DNA of 64,000 nucleotides, from assembly GCA_921293015.1 (NCBI GenBank), contig OV121081.1:78633022-78697021 (forward strand), written 5' to 3'. The DNA comes from Phorcus lineatus (lineage: Eukaryota; Mollusca; Gastropoda; Trochida; Trochidae). The position numbers were made by a program, and so were the translations under genes. Within the stretch, counting starts at the first letter, position 1. Every line of letters starts with the position of its first letter. Below, piece by piece: positions 12,468 through 24,500 of the stretch. The notes under the pieces were generated by a model. It was not told the origin of the DNA. It saw nothing but the letters and a program-made list of their open reading frames with translations, and did not search any database.

Positions 12468-13782
12468 TTAAAGGGACACTACCACGTTTTTTTTAGAAAC
12501 AAATGATTACGAATATAATGTATCCAACCAAAGACAATCTCTTTTCAGCCAAAGAAGCAGTTTTTAAACGAAGGTGCCATGAACAGTTATAGGCACTAGT
12601 GCACGCTTCTACGGTTTAAATTGGCTATTATAAGGTTTAAGAGGACTTATGCATTCACTTTAGCTTTCTATCGATGCAATGAAATACTTAAAATTCTTCA
12701 CAATTGACCTGCAATCAACAATGAAAAAATTTAGACAGCCGCTGTCGGCTTGGACATATAACAAATCTAAGGTTAGCTGTGCACAAAACGTATAAATTAT
12801 AGACAGTTGAAAGCGTCTGAACTATTATTGTGTGCAGCTGTTGAATTTACCTAACTCTGAACTGAGAACAAATAATGAATTATGTTTTATGAAAGCGATG
12901 TTGTAAATATATCGATTTAATAACAGTATTAGCATTGGTATTATATTGACCAAAGCGGCTGCCGTTTCCGCTGTTTTGGTTATAAGCAAAATCTTAATAT
13001 TTCCGATATCGTAGTTCATGCGGATTTATTGTAACGTAGCATTAAATACTTCCGGTCTTTAAAAATCAACTTTACTGCCTGAATACGTAAATATGTGTTA
13101 AATAATTTACGAGGTAGTTTACTTGAGTGAGGATCTTGAATAATATCGAGATATATATATGCAGTATCTGTGCATTCGTTGTGTTAAAGAAATATTGGCG
13201 TGCACTAGTGCGTTTAAGCTATGCAATCCATTCCGTAATGATGAAAGGTGTTCCCACAAAAATGTGCACCAGTGGTTCTTGCTTGATACTGTATCATATA
13301 GGCTACTCTACGACTACTGTATCATATAGGCTACTCTACGACTACTGTATCATATAGGCTACTCTACGACTACTGTACCATATAGGCTACTCTACGACTA
13401 CTGTATCATATAGCCTACTCTACGACTACTGTATCATATAGGCTACTCTACGACTACTGTATCATATAGGCTACTCTACGACTACTGTATCATATAGGCT
13501 ACTCTACGACTACTGTATCATATAGGCTACTCTACGACTACTGTATCATATAGCCTACTCTACGACTACTGTATCATATAGGCTACTCTACGACTACTGT
13601 ATCATATAGGCTACTCTACGACTACTGTATCATATAGGGCTACTCTACGACTACGAATAATCGGTTTGATTAAAAAGATGTTTTGACCCCATGAATTTAA
13701 TACATTTGGCATAAACTAATGTTTGGTAGAGAATTTTTTTGGAATTAAATCTTTAAAAAAAACACGCTACTGTCCCTCTTAG
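12468..13782. mobile_element. Putative non-autonomous inverted-repeat element carrying a minisatellite
   Basis: The left end, ttaaagggacactaccacg followed by a T-run, is matched imperfectly by the reverse complement of the right end (A-run, then cacgctactgtccctctta, 13752-13782). No transposase is encoded. The interior includes the 28-bp tandem array at 13288-13653. The terminal match is degenerate, so the boundaries are approximate. Confidence 0.45.
13288..13653. repeat. Minisatellite, 28-bp unit, about 13 copies
   Basis: Tandem head-to-tail copies of a 28-bp unit containing 'tgtatcatataggctactc' and 'tacgact'. Copies differ by single bases (gcctac for ggctac, gtacca for gtatca, one extra g in the last copy). 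There are no spacers, so this is not a CRISPR array. Confidence 0.95.
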
Positions 13783-14527
13783 TGTGCAAAATATGTTTGA
13801 CTTTTTGTTTTATTCACAAAGCAAACATTTTGATTGATATATTTGACGGTTGCGAAAACAAAACTTGTCCAACGATGAAATGATACTTCTGGACCGGATA
13901 ACCCAACCGGACCTGTTTACCTGTACAATTACTAAGTGTCTAATAATAGATACCTTGTCGACATGTAGGAGTGTACGTACATAGCTTAAAATCAAGGATT
14001 GTCAACAATTAACACAATGAATTGTTATTAACGTTGAAACTACCTAATTTGGTGTCCGTACTAGCTTTGTAATCTACAGTTCGATAGCAACCGTCCGGTA
14101 GGCCTACATCTAAAAGCCTTTAATGCAGTGTGATTCGTCACGAACACTCAAGCTAGTCAACGCAGGACAAGCCTTCGAGTGTACATATATCCGGACAGCG
14201 TCTGTGTTTAGTGTAAGTTGATTGTAGCAATCGTTGGAGATATCGATAATGATATAAGACAACTCATTTAAAAGTCCAGTTTGTTTTAATTTATTGCTGT
14301 CATTATTAATACATATATCTGTATTAATCATTTTCGTAAATTACATTTTTTACATCATATCAGGTCTGTATTATGATGATTATCAACTTGAATTAGAATG
14401 AATTGTTTGAATATTATTCTCAACCATTTTTAAAAAGTATACATTAAATAGGCTAACAACTTTCAAATTGTCAGCATCCATTACAAGATTACATGTACGG
14501 ATCATTCATTTTGTTTCAGCCTCCATT

Positions 14528-15403
14528 ATGGAACAAACAACTACGTTTCTTCAAAGCTTCTCGGCAAAAATACTGAAAAGTGAAGGTAATGTCAGAAGAG
14601 ATCACAAAAAGGTTGTTAAGATTCAAAGCATCATCGTTCTAAATCAAGATCTTATCATCATCTCCGACTTCATGAACGGTATTAAGAGTTTCGACTCTAA
14701 CGGCAAACCGCTGGGCAAGCTGATAAGGCCCTCTCCGTGCACATGTATGACGAAGGTGTCCTCTTCTCGTATAGCTTACTTGATACCTTGGGACTGTCAA
14801 CCAGAAACCGTCTTCGTCGATGTAGATGTAGAAACGGGGGAGCTCAAGCTATTCAAACGGATTGGTACCCATTTCAACTACCGCGCCATTGCTGCCATAG
14901 ACGAGCACACATGGGTTAGTGGAGCTTCCTGGTGGAATGGCGCCGGAACCATTGATATGTTTAACATGGACGGAAAAATACTGAAATCGTACAACAAGAA
15001 TGATGACAAAACATTACTTCAATGTCCACAAGATATGATCATTTCCAAAAATAGACAGTTTATTGTTGCAGACGAAAATGCTGCAACCGTCATTGGTGTG
15101 GATCCGAAAGCAGACGACAATTTGATAGCGTTTGAGTTTAAGGATGAGGAGAAACTGGGATGTCCTTATGCTCTCGCTTGTGATAGTTCTGGGCGGATTT
15201 ATGTGACTGACCTAAGACTGAGCCACGTGATCGTATTGTCGTCTGAAGGGGTGTACCTGCAGACGATCCTGAACTCGGAGAATAGCGAGTTGGACAAACC
15301 AACGGGAATAGCAGTGTTCGAGGACCGACTGTACGTGGCGGAGCAGGAGGGGAGCGTAAAGATCTTCCAGCTCCGTGAGCAACAACAGGCAAACCAAGAG
15401 TAG
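14528..15403 (+). CDS. NHL-like beta-propeller protein (single coding exon, 291 aa)
   Basis: Uninterrupted reading frame from ATG 14528 to TAG 15401-15403. A splice acceptor (tttgtttcag|c) ends at 14519, eight bases before the ATG, suggesting a 5' UTR intron or an upstream exon I cannot find. The protein shows the six-bladed NHL/TRIM-type propeller rhythm: IIVLNQDLIIISDFMNGIKS near the start, then blades with FNMDGKILKSY, CPQDMIISKNRQFIVADEN, CPYALACDSSGRIYVTD and KPTGIAVFEDRLYVAEQEG. No RING, B-box or coiled coil is present in this exon. In molluscs many such propellers are the C-terminal part of TRIM2/3/71-like proteins; this may be a stand-alone propeller. Function unknown; such domains bind protein or RNA. 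A double poly(A) signal lies 256 bases past the stop. Confidence 0.8.
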   Translation: MEQTTTFLQSFSAKILKSEGNVRRDHKKVVKIQSIIVLNQDLIIISDFMNGIKSFDSNGKPLGKLIRPSPCTCMTKVSSSRIAYLIPWDCQPETVFVDVDVETGELKLFKRIGTHFNYRAIAAIDEHTWVSGASWWNGAGTIDMFNMDGKILKSYNKNDDKTLLQCPQDMIISKNRQFIVADENAATVIGVDPKADDNLIAFEFKDEEKLGCPYALACDSSGRIYVTDLRLSHVIVLSSEGVYLQTILNSENSELDKPTGIAVFEDRLYVAEQEGSVKIFQLREQQQANQE

Positions 15404-15658
15404 TAACACACGTATAGTTGTGATAGATCAAGCTGGTTTGTGGATTTCAACAATTTGCAGTTTAAAGGAGTTTCTGCTCTCTCATAAACTTGAGAGTCCA
15501 ATCAGAAATCTCTTTGATGTACTCTACTTATTGTAGATCAGCAAACTACGAATTTTGGGGCAATACGTAACCTGGTTTGCAGATGAAATTGAATGCATCA
15601 ACTTCGTGATAACGATCTGTTGAAACGGTTATGGATTATTAAGTAACTACCAATAAGC

Positions 15659-15668
15659 AATAAATAAA
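15659..15668 (+). promoter_or_regulatory. Overlapping AATAAA poly(A) signals
   Basis: aataaataaa, 256 bases after the stop of the propeller gene, in the correct orientation and in A/T-rich 3' UTR context. Confidence 0.6.
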
Positions 15669-17086
15669 ACGATTTCATTTAAAAGACAAATTTATCTTAC
15701 CTACTCTCTATACGTATATATGTATTTTCTACACTACATGTAAACCCTTTAAGAATAATGACTCATACTAGTACTCTTCCTCATGCACAAGACACGTTTA
15801 AATTCGTCATGTTACAGACGATTTGAAAGAAGTCTACGAGCTCCCTATCTAATAAAGTATGAGAAACAAGTTTATTTGTCCAGTGTTTACAATCGCTTGC
15901 CATGTCAGAAACTTCCAACTGCGACCCTCACATGCCTACTCAGTGACTTTTCTACCATTAAATGTAGTAAAGGGATTGGACATGTTCATTTTCTCGATAA
16001 ATCATTCAATCAATAACCTTTCTCACTTTTTTCACGCTTTAGAGTTTAAAACGGTTACGTTGTTAGAATTTGTGTTTCGTAATCATCTCCAAAGCTCAAA
16101 AAGGTCAAAGAAAGTTGAAATTGTAAATAAAGAATCCTTGGTTTCTGATCGAGTACAATGAATTGTAGATTTTGGTACACCCTGTTCTCAAATTAGGTAA
16201 AACTGTTTAAAAGGCCAATAAACTAAATTTAGCTTTTGTTTAATTCGTGTCTCGTACGCCATATGGCTGGATTCTATGTTTTCCGGTTTTTTTAAGTGGC
16301 AATTTTATATGTATAGCATGTGACTCGTGAACAAAACATTTTTCTTCTTTCTTCTTCTTCTCCAATGAATTGAACTAAACGACTCTTACTCAGTTCTATT
16401 CTCTATTCTCATTAACCAAATTGGTGTAACGAGCACAATTACATAATACAATATATACAAATAATTTTAAAATACTTTTTCGAGGCAGAAGATAGACCAA
16501 GAACGTCTCTACATCATCTCTCTCTCAGAAGGAATGAAAGATTATGGGGTTTTTTTGTTGGTTTTTATTATCTTTTTATTGTAAAGATGTATAGTTAATC
16601 TTGATAGATTTATTAAGTCTTGCGATTTCCTTGAAAATAAAACTCTTCTGGAATTTGCTATATTAGGTGAAAAGTAAAAGAAAAATTCTGACGATGTGTT
16701 CTTATTTGCAAAGAAAAATATAATGATATTCATACGTGATACCTTTTGAAGTGCATAATATACACGTTCAGTAATCATACAAGTAAACCGGACATTTTAG
16801 GTAGTACATCCAGTGGAAACCAAATTGAGTCAAGGTGATGGTCCTGCCAAGAAGTTAATTAATTAGTAATTTAAGATTAAGATACAATGAGGATTATAAA
16901 TAATACTTACTTTCTGACAGATATTCCTGGTTTTTTTTATACCGATTTAAGAAACTCTATAGAGTACACTTATTGAAATACGAAAACGAATGAGCAGTGA
17001 AGTTACTCATCGGTGCTGTGAAGCCAGAGCGTAAAATGCATCGGTTGTCATTCCAATGATTAATTAGTTGATACCTAATAATAATG

Positions 17087-17420
17087 ATAATGTGCGTATA
17101 AGGCGCACGTTTCCATCCACTCGAGCATGTTCAAGGCGCTATTACATTATTAATATTATCGGGGTGTAACCCAAGCTGGACTTACCAGGTACCCATTTCC
17201 TGCTGGGTGAACAGAGGCACATTTTGAACTAAGTAATTCAACTAACACCACATGTCTTTTAACTCGTGTCTCAATGTGGGGCAGGGAATCGACCCTTCAA
17301 ACTCTCAAATTATCAAACACTGACAAGTAAACACACCCATCCAATGAGGCGCGGCCGATGTTGCTGAACTTCTTTCATAGCGGTCAACTAAGCAATGCTC
17401 CGCACCACGTGCCGTCTCTA
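17087..17420 (-). repeat. SINE-like dispersed repeat
   Basis: Contains 'ataatgtgcgtataaggcg', 'taccaggtacccatttcctg' and 'aatgtggggcagggaatcga'. I associate this combination with a widespread invertebrate short interspersed repeat. The complement of the last motif (tcgattccctgcccc) resembles an RNA polymerase III B box, suggesting a tRNA-related head read on the - strand. Boundaries approximate; no second copy in the window. Confidence 0.4.
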
Positions 17421-17746
17421 TGATACTTTGAAGATACTTATTCAAATAAATATTTATATATATTAAAAGTTGGTTAATATTTTTTCTCACACTGCCTCCC
17501 AGGTTTTTACATTTAGAAAATTAATTTTAAGCACTTTAATTGAGATGAAGACATATTTTTAATTCTCTCAGGTAAAATAAAAAAAATAACGTGTTTAATT
17601 CGGTTAATGATAGAATCCATATTTTAAGAATGATGTACATGACAGCCATTGCTTTATTTGTCAAGGGAGCCCTCGTGAAAACCATACGACTGTAACGTAC
17701 CACCATAAGAGGTAACAGGTGAGAAACGATGACGTACTAACGTTGA

Positions 17747-18226
17747 TTAAAGAGCCACTCCGTGATTTTCATAACATATTATTTACCTTTGATACGAACC
17801 TAAATGTCATATGTGGTGATACAAATTCAAAACATCTTAACTTTTCATGTGCAAAAGACATATATATGATAAATACTGGTTTTCCATGAAAATCTAAAAA
17901 CAGCCTTATAAATGCACAAAGGTGTAGATATCACGTCCAATATACATGGATACTAGTTATATAATCTAACAAACGCTATCAACTCCTAACTGCCCTCCTG
18001 GCTGTTTTAGATAAGATTCCAAAACTACATTTGACTATTTGACGCGCGCCACTGCTCGGTTTTCGATCATAATTGCGACGTTCTACCTTCATATTGTCAC
18101 TGTAAAAAAAACCCAATAAGCTTTAAAATGTGTCTTTTTGGCAACAGTCGATACTTTGCGATCAAATGACAACATTGTTTAAGTTTAGCATATATGACTC
18201 CAACAACTCACGGAGTGGCTCTTTAA
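17747..18226. mobile_element. MITE copy 2, complete, TTAA-bounded
   Basis: 480 bp with perfect short terminal inverted repeats: ttaaagagccactccgtga at the left and its complement tcacggagtggctctttaa at the right. No coding capacity. It lies just upstream of the GKAP1 start and could overlap that gene's promoter or 5' UTR intron. The outermost TTAA on both sides may be a target duplication. Confidence 0.85.
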
Positions 18227-18582
18227 CAAATGAAAAATCTTTACGTTGGTTCCGTTCACTGATATTCAGTATGAACGTATTTAGGATATATGAAAGGGTT
18301 CAAGTTGTTTCAATAAAACATTTACTTAAAACTTTTAGATGTGAATTTACTTTCTTACACGGGTAAGATATCATACAAAATAAATCATTAAACATAACTA
18401 TATTATGGATACTAAGTATTTCCTTTTCACATTTAGAATATATCACCTGATTCCCAAACGCAAGAGAAAACGGAATGGAAGAAGATTTTATTGCGGTAAA
18501 CCTGGTCAGATCGGAAGATTATCTCCCTTTGAATAACAAAAGTTATCTGCTCTTGGATGCATGGGTAGCAGAAGTTTGCACA

Positions 18583-21500
18583 ATGGCTAAGTCAATATCT
18601 GTCGCTCAATCAAGGTTTGCAGTTTTGACAATTGATGATGATGGTAGCAGTGACAGAAAGTCGGCGAAAAAACAACAGGCAAAAGCTCCTGAACAGCCAA
18701 CTCAACAGAAGAAGAAGAAAAATAAATCCAAACAGAAACAAGAAAATAATGAGGTGAGACTCTTTGCTATCACTGCTGAACAACAACGAATGTTTTGTCA
18801 CTTTGAAGTTAGCCTGTACTTACAGAGGGACATTTGATTTGGTCGGTTTGATCAGAATGATCAGATTGACTTTGTTTGAAAAATGGAGTCATAAGGGAAA
18901 TCAATTTATGAGAAGCACTAAATGATAAAAAGTATGAAATTGAAATCAGCCAATACTTCCCAATTAAAAAATATCTTTACAGTTACTTGCAGAAGTAAAT
19001 CAGGATTCATTATTAAGCATGTATGGTTTTTGATGAAGGACACACCAAGTGTTTAATCTCTTAACAATTGAAATGCTAAATGATTTAAAATATCATGAAA
19101 CAAATTGAAGAAAATATCTTTGTCAGTCAAGACGTACAAACTTAATGCACATTTTGCAGCAGTTTTAAAATGCTTGTGTGCCATGGCTTTTTATCTATAT
19201 CTATGAATTTTAATGTTAAGGAAATGGTTCATGCTGTTTTCCTTTTTAGCTGAAACAGATGGCATTTGGAACAGGACGTCCAAATCGTCCTCACAAGGAT
19301 TCAGGCACCGAGCAGAACAAGAAACAAAAAGCAGAAAATCAGCCTGGGAAACTGGAGCAATGGGATCAGTGGAGAGAAAAGGATGAAGAGGTTCAATGTT
19401 TGATTTGGAATATTCTGACTTATCTTAATTGCCACTCCTAAATGACAGATCTTACTTTTTTCACTTTTATGTGGAAATGAATTGGTAAAATATAATCTTA
19501 TGCTAAAGTGAAACAGCAACTAATGGTTTGAAAATAAACTGATGGAAGTATCAAATATTGAAGAACCAAACATATTGTATTGAATGTTATGTTGATGCAA
19601 AGTTCTAGAAATATCCTAACAGGTATATAAAGTTTTCTAATAATGAACCTGGTTGTTAAGAAAAACACAGATTGAATTACTAAGCAATATGGCATTGTTT
19701 ATTAATACTGTATACCTTAAGATCTTGTTATGCTATCATGGCAAAGTGTCCGTTATAAAGTATTGTATTAATTGTATGATCATCATTTTAGTTTGCAAAG
19801 GACGTCTATGAGAAAGACCTTGAGCAAGCTTTGTTGCAGAGCAAAATTGACTTCGAGCATGCTAAACAGGTAAGAATGAGTAAATGGTTTTATCTTAGTT
19901 TGATTAATCTGATAGAGTCTCAGACATTGAAACTTAATTGATAATAAAATCGTTACTAGACTGACATCTGTTCTTTGGTTTTGGCTAATATTCAATATTT
20001 TGAATTTGTGTTGACAGAGTCAGTGTTACGGATTGGCGCAGAGTAATGGAGTATCTGTAGATGGTAAGGATGGGAAGCGGAACAAGAAGAAGAAAGCTCA
20101 GACAATGAGTCTTGAAGAGTTCAATCAACAGTCTGCTTCTCAGGAGGACAACAGTGGTAAGCAGCACATTGTTATGTACCCTTTCAATCGGTTTTACACT
20201 TGAAAGTTCAAAATGGTAGTAAAATGTGTAATATATATTCACGTTAATTCAATTTTCATAATGTCATAATGTAGCTTTATTCATTTTACAGATTGGAATT
20301 TATCATCTTGTTTTTGATCAAAATGATTGTTAAGCCACTTTCATTGTTACTGGTTTTTTTCAATAATGATACAGTTAGTAACCCTTACGTTGCTGAATAT
20401 TATTTTGACCAGTTTTGCCCCCGTGGCTGAATTTTCCAGCACTCGCCTCGCTACCATTATAGCACAATTAGCCCCTGTGGCCGAATTTTCCAGCGCCGCC
20501 AGATGCGACCATTTTAACAACATGGCGAAATACGGACGTTATCGTCGTTTTATACAAAGCTAGTCGGCGAATCCCGTGTTACAAATGGATGATACTTACC
20601 TGACACTTTGAATGAAATTTCTATCACCCCAAAAACGGTTTCTACAACCAAAGTAAACTTGTTTTCAATTCGGGCGCCATAACTCAATAAATTCTAAGAG
20701 CGCATGCGCGAAATGAAAACGAAACTACAGATGAATAGTTCCTCTTGACATCGATATAAAAATTATTACAAAAATGTGTCTAGCACGAATTTTACAATTA
20801 TTCAAAAATTGTCTATATTTCAAACTCTATAAAATCATTTAATCACTGAGTGCACATAGACAAATTATATACGGAAATGAAGCTAATTCGTTGCTCCATA
20901 TTTAACGATAAATTTCATTACGATACGCCATCCTAAACGAAAGATATAAATAACGAAAGCAGGGCAGTGATAAACCCCTATAACGTTCTGACCCCCACAG
21001 TAATATTACTAAGCTAGTAGCCCCGGGCAAACGCACGCGCTCAGCGCGTGCAGGCGGGAATCCCCGCTGAAAAATACACTCACACTTAACAGAAATTGTC
21101 TTTATTTCCAATTTTATAATTCAAGTTATTCGCTTTGTATACATGAAAATTATATATGGAATTGAAGGCAATTTATTCTTCTTTACGAAAAAATAAATCA
21201 TAACAATCTTTTGCACTGTAGTTAGAAGTTATTACCAACATAAAGTGGGTATAGCTAGTGAATAAAGTCTTTGATAATCGCCTTACCGCGACATTTGTCG
21301 CATAATTTCCACACGTTTTATTTTGATGCAAATATGGGCAAATTACACATGAAAATGAAGGTATTTATTTCCTCTTTACGTTGATATGAAAATGATAAAT
21401 ATGTACCGCTTGGTTTGGAATATATATAGTTTGCAAAGATTGTACCCTCAGGTATTTGAGAACAGATTTTGATAATTGCGACATCACTTACCGTTCCTTT

Positions 21501-24500
21501 ATTGTTTCATTGTAATTTGCAAATTTTATATAGAATTGAAGACGATCCTTTTCTCTTTATTGTGATATAAAAATGTTGATAATGCGCTCTGCCGTTAAAT
21601 GGATAGGAAGTGTAAAAAGCAGTTGAAAAAATCGCTTCTCGGTTAACAAGGGGGCGGGATAGCGCAGTGGTTAGCGCGTTCGGCTTCGGATCAGGAGGTC
21701 CGTGGTTCGAATCCCGCCAGGGGCTCGGCAACTTTGTCTGCAGTAGAGACCTGTTCTACACGCAGTCAGGTTTGGGTGCAATGCTCCACTGAAAATCAGC
21801 GCAGTACCACCCATGGTTCGCTAGTTCCAGCCGATGCTCGCAGGTTTCACCGCAATGCATAGCCACAATGGTGTTGCGGGCTTTCTCCCTGCAATAATAC
21901 TAGCAGCCGCGATATAAGTGAAATAATCTTGAAAGCGGCGTTAAACACCAACTCACCTCACCTCACCTCGGTTAACAAGATATGAATAGAGAAATTGCCT
22001 GTTTGCGCAATGCTCCTCTGGTCTTTATTGATGTTCATTTACATACAAATTTCATGTGGAAATAAAGATCATCCTTTTCTCTATATTTTGATATATGAAA
22101 TTTCAAAATGTCCCGAGAAGTTTATCTGATATAAATAGCGAGAAAATGGTAAGAACACAAAGAATAAAGAAAAGTCGCAATTTTGCGGCACGTGCTGTAT
22201 CTTTATTTTATATACTGCATATAACTTTTTTACATCAAATCGAAGACAATTATTTCTTCTTTATCACAAGGTAATCAATTTCAAAATACGCCTAGCTGTT
22301 GAGAAAATATGAACGAAATAAAGGCACATGTCAAAATCGCCGTTCAGTTTACATGATTTGAATAGAGAAATTAGCTTTTTGTGCGGCGCTTGCTGAGTCT
22401 TTATTTTTGCGCATGTACAAATTTTACATGGAATGAAAGACAATCTTTCTCTCTATCTTATAATATAAAAATTGTCAAAATAAGTTGAGCATATCATGTG
22501 ATAATTAGTGTGACAAAATGGTGTAAAACTAAAAATATGTCAAAATCACCTTTTTTGCGGCACATGCTGTATCTTCATTTCAGGTGGCGTAGTTATGTAT
22601 TTTATATTGAATTGAAGACAATTTTCTGCTCTTTCAAATGATCCAACCGGTATTGAAATACGCCCATGGGTTCAGAGCATAGGGCGTGCGATAGAAGGTT
22701 GTACGTTTGGTGTGAGTGCACGCTTGTAAACAAACGATAGCACGCGCGGGTCGGTAAGCTCGTGCGAGAGAGGAGAAAGTGCCCACAGGCTATTAGCACG
22801 TGCGGCGGGGAGTGGGGGAAAATTGAGTGATTTTAACGCTTATTTTCAGTACCATAAATGTTATCAATGTTTGCATAATTTTCGGAACATGTACGCGCAT
22901 TATTTAGAACACCAACGAAACAAAACACGGTAGCTTAGCGACAGCCGGACGGAAAGTACAAGCATTGAACTGAGACTACTGCTAGGCAATAAATTTCCGT
23001 CCTTCGCTACTGAGACCCGCGGCGATAATTAGTTAGCGTGAGAAAAACAGAGTGTGCTACTCGCATCTCGCTAAGGGGACTTGCGGACAAAGCTAATTTC
23101 ATCCCGGAATATTCTGGGACCCGCATTTTAAGGGTTAAAATAACAGTAAAGATTTGTTTTACATTGCATTTACTTGAACATTAAACATTTTTAAAAGGAA
23201 AATGTATCCAAAGCTTACTTGGATGTAAAAAATGTCCTTAACTTTCCACTATGTTTAATTTTCTATATTTTTCAATTACTTGAATTTTTTTTGGAAAGAC
23301 ACAAAAGCATATATCAAGTTTTATGTTTATGAGAATATTTTGTTGCAGCAGTTGAGGAAACGCCATCACAAAGAGTGCCCAACCTGGCAGCTGGGGAAGG
23401 GGACTCAAAGTTTTTTGACAGTGTTGAAAATGATGTTCACAAGATTATACGCAAAGAGAAAATACAGGAAGAGTATAAGAAAGTTAGTATTGATATATGA
23501 CTCGGCCATTTCATAACTGAGTGATTAGGTCTGATTGTTTAGTGTTTTTCTTTAGAATGAAAAAACTCTGTCACAAGAACATAAGATAATATGATTTAAT
23601 TAAAAAAATGTGTTCAGCATTCATCAGTATTTTCTTTGCTTTTGGAATAACTCAGTATTGTATGCATCACTTGATTAACATCATTGTTGAACCTCTCTTT
23701 CAGCAATTTGTCCGTGAAAGTGCCATGACATCTCGATATCAGGAAGAAATATCAAGTAAAGATGCAGAAATACTTAGCTTGAAAGAGGAAATGGAAACTC
23801 TACAGGTAAAAGATAAATTTGTTGGGAGTTCAAAAACTATAAATCAAATATTAATGACTTTTATGATATAATTGCTAAATACAAAGTGTCAGACCATTCT
23901 TCTGTCGGTTAATTAAAGGAATACTCACTTGTTATGCAATTAGATCAACTTGATTAAGCTGACTTTTAATGCGATATCTGATATCAATTTTGATGATCAG
24001 ACATCAGTTTATTTTGGTGACCTTGACCTTATTTCCAAGATCACCTAGTCCCTTTAAACCCTTTAAAACTCTTGATAACGCAATACCTATTGAACAGTTG
24101 TACCTAATCTCTCAAAATTTGGTGATGGCCTACATAATGGGACTTAGCAGCCACCGGTCCATCATGGTGACCTTGACCTTATTTTCAACGTCAGGTCAAC
24201 ACTTAGATCACATTTTAATAAAGTAGTACATGTATCTCATTGTAGCTGTAGGGGGGCATTAAAATGTTTGTGGCAAACACCTAATGTGATTTTATTTTGT
24301 TTTGTTCTTGATTCTGTAGCAAACCAAGGCTTTTGTAACGCTCAACCTTTTCACCCCATTTTATTAAGGGTTTGTTTCGTTAACACAAAGATTGTTATAT
24401 ACTGTAATTGTTTTGTCTTTCAGTGTAATGCTTCATAATTGATCATCATTTATTGTTTCATTTTCAGACTGAACTGAAGCAAGTGAAAAAAAGAAATAAA

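Larger units (their letters stand above)
15404..17746. other. 3' UTR and intergenic spacer
   Basis: Up to about 15690 this is the probable 3' UTR of the propeller gene. The rest is AT-rich and without supported exons, apart from a SINE-like repeat at about 17087-17420 listed separately. Confidence 0.45.

Noticed and set aside
21651-21725. Functional tRNA gene at the SINE head
   Set aside because: It lacks a proper cloverleaf and continues into a SINE body with a target-site duplication.
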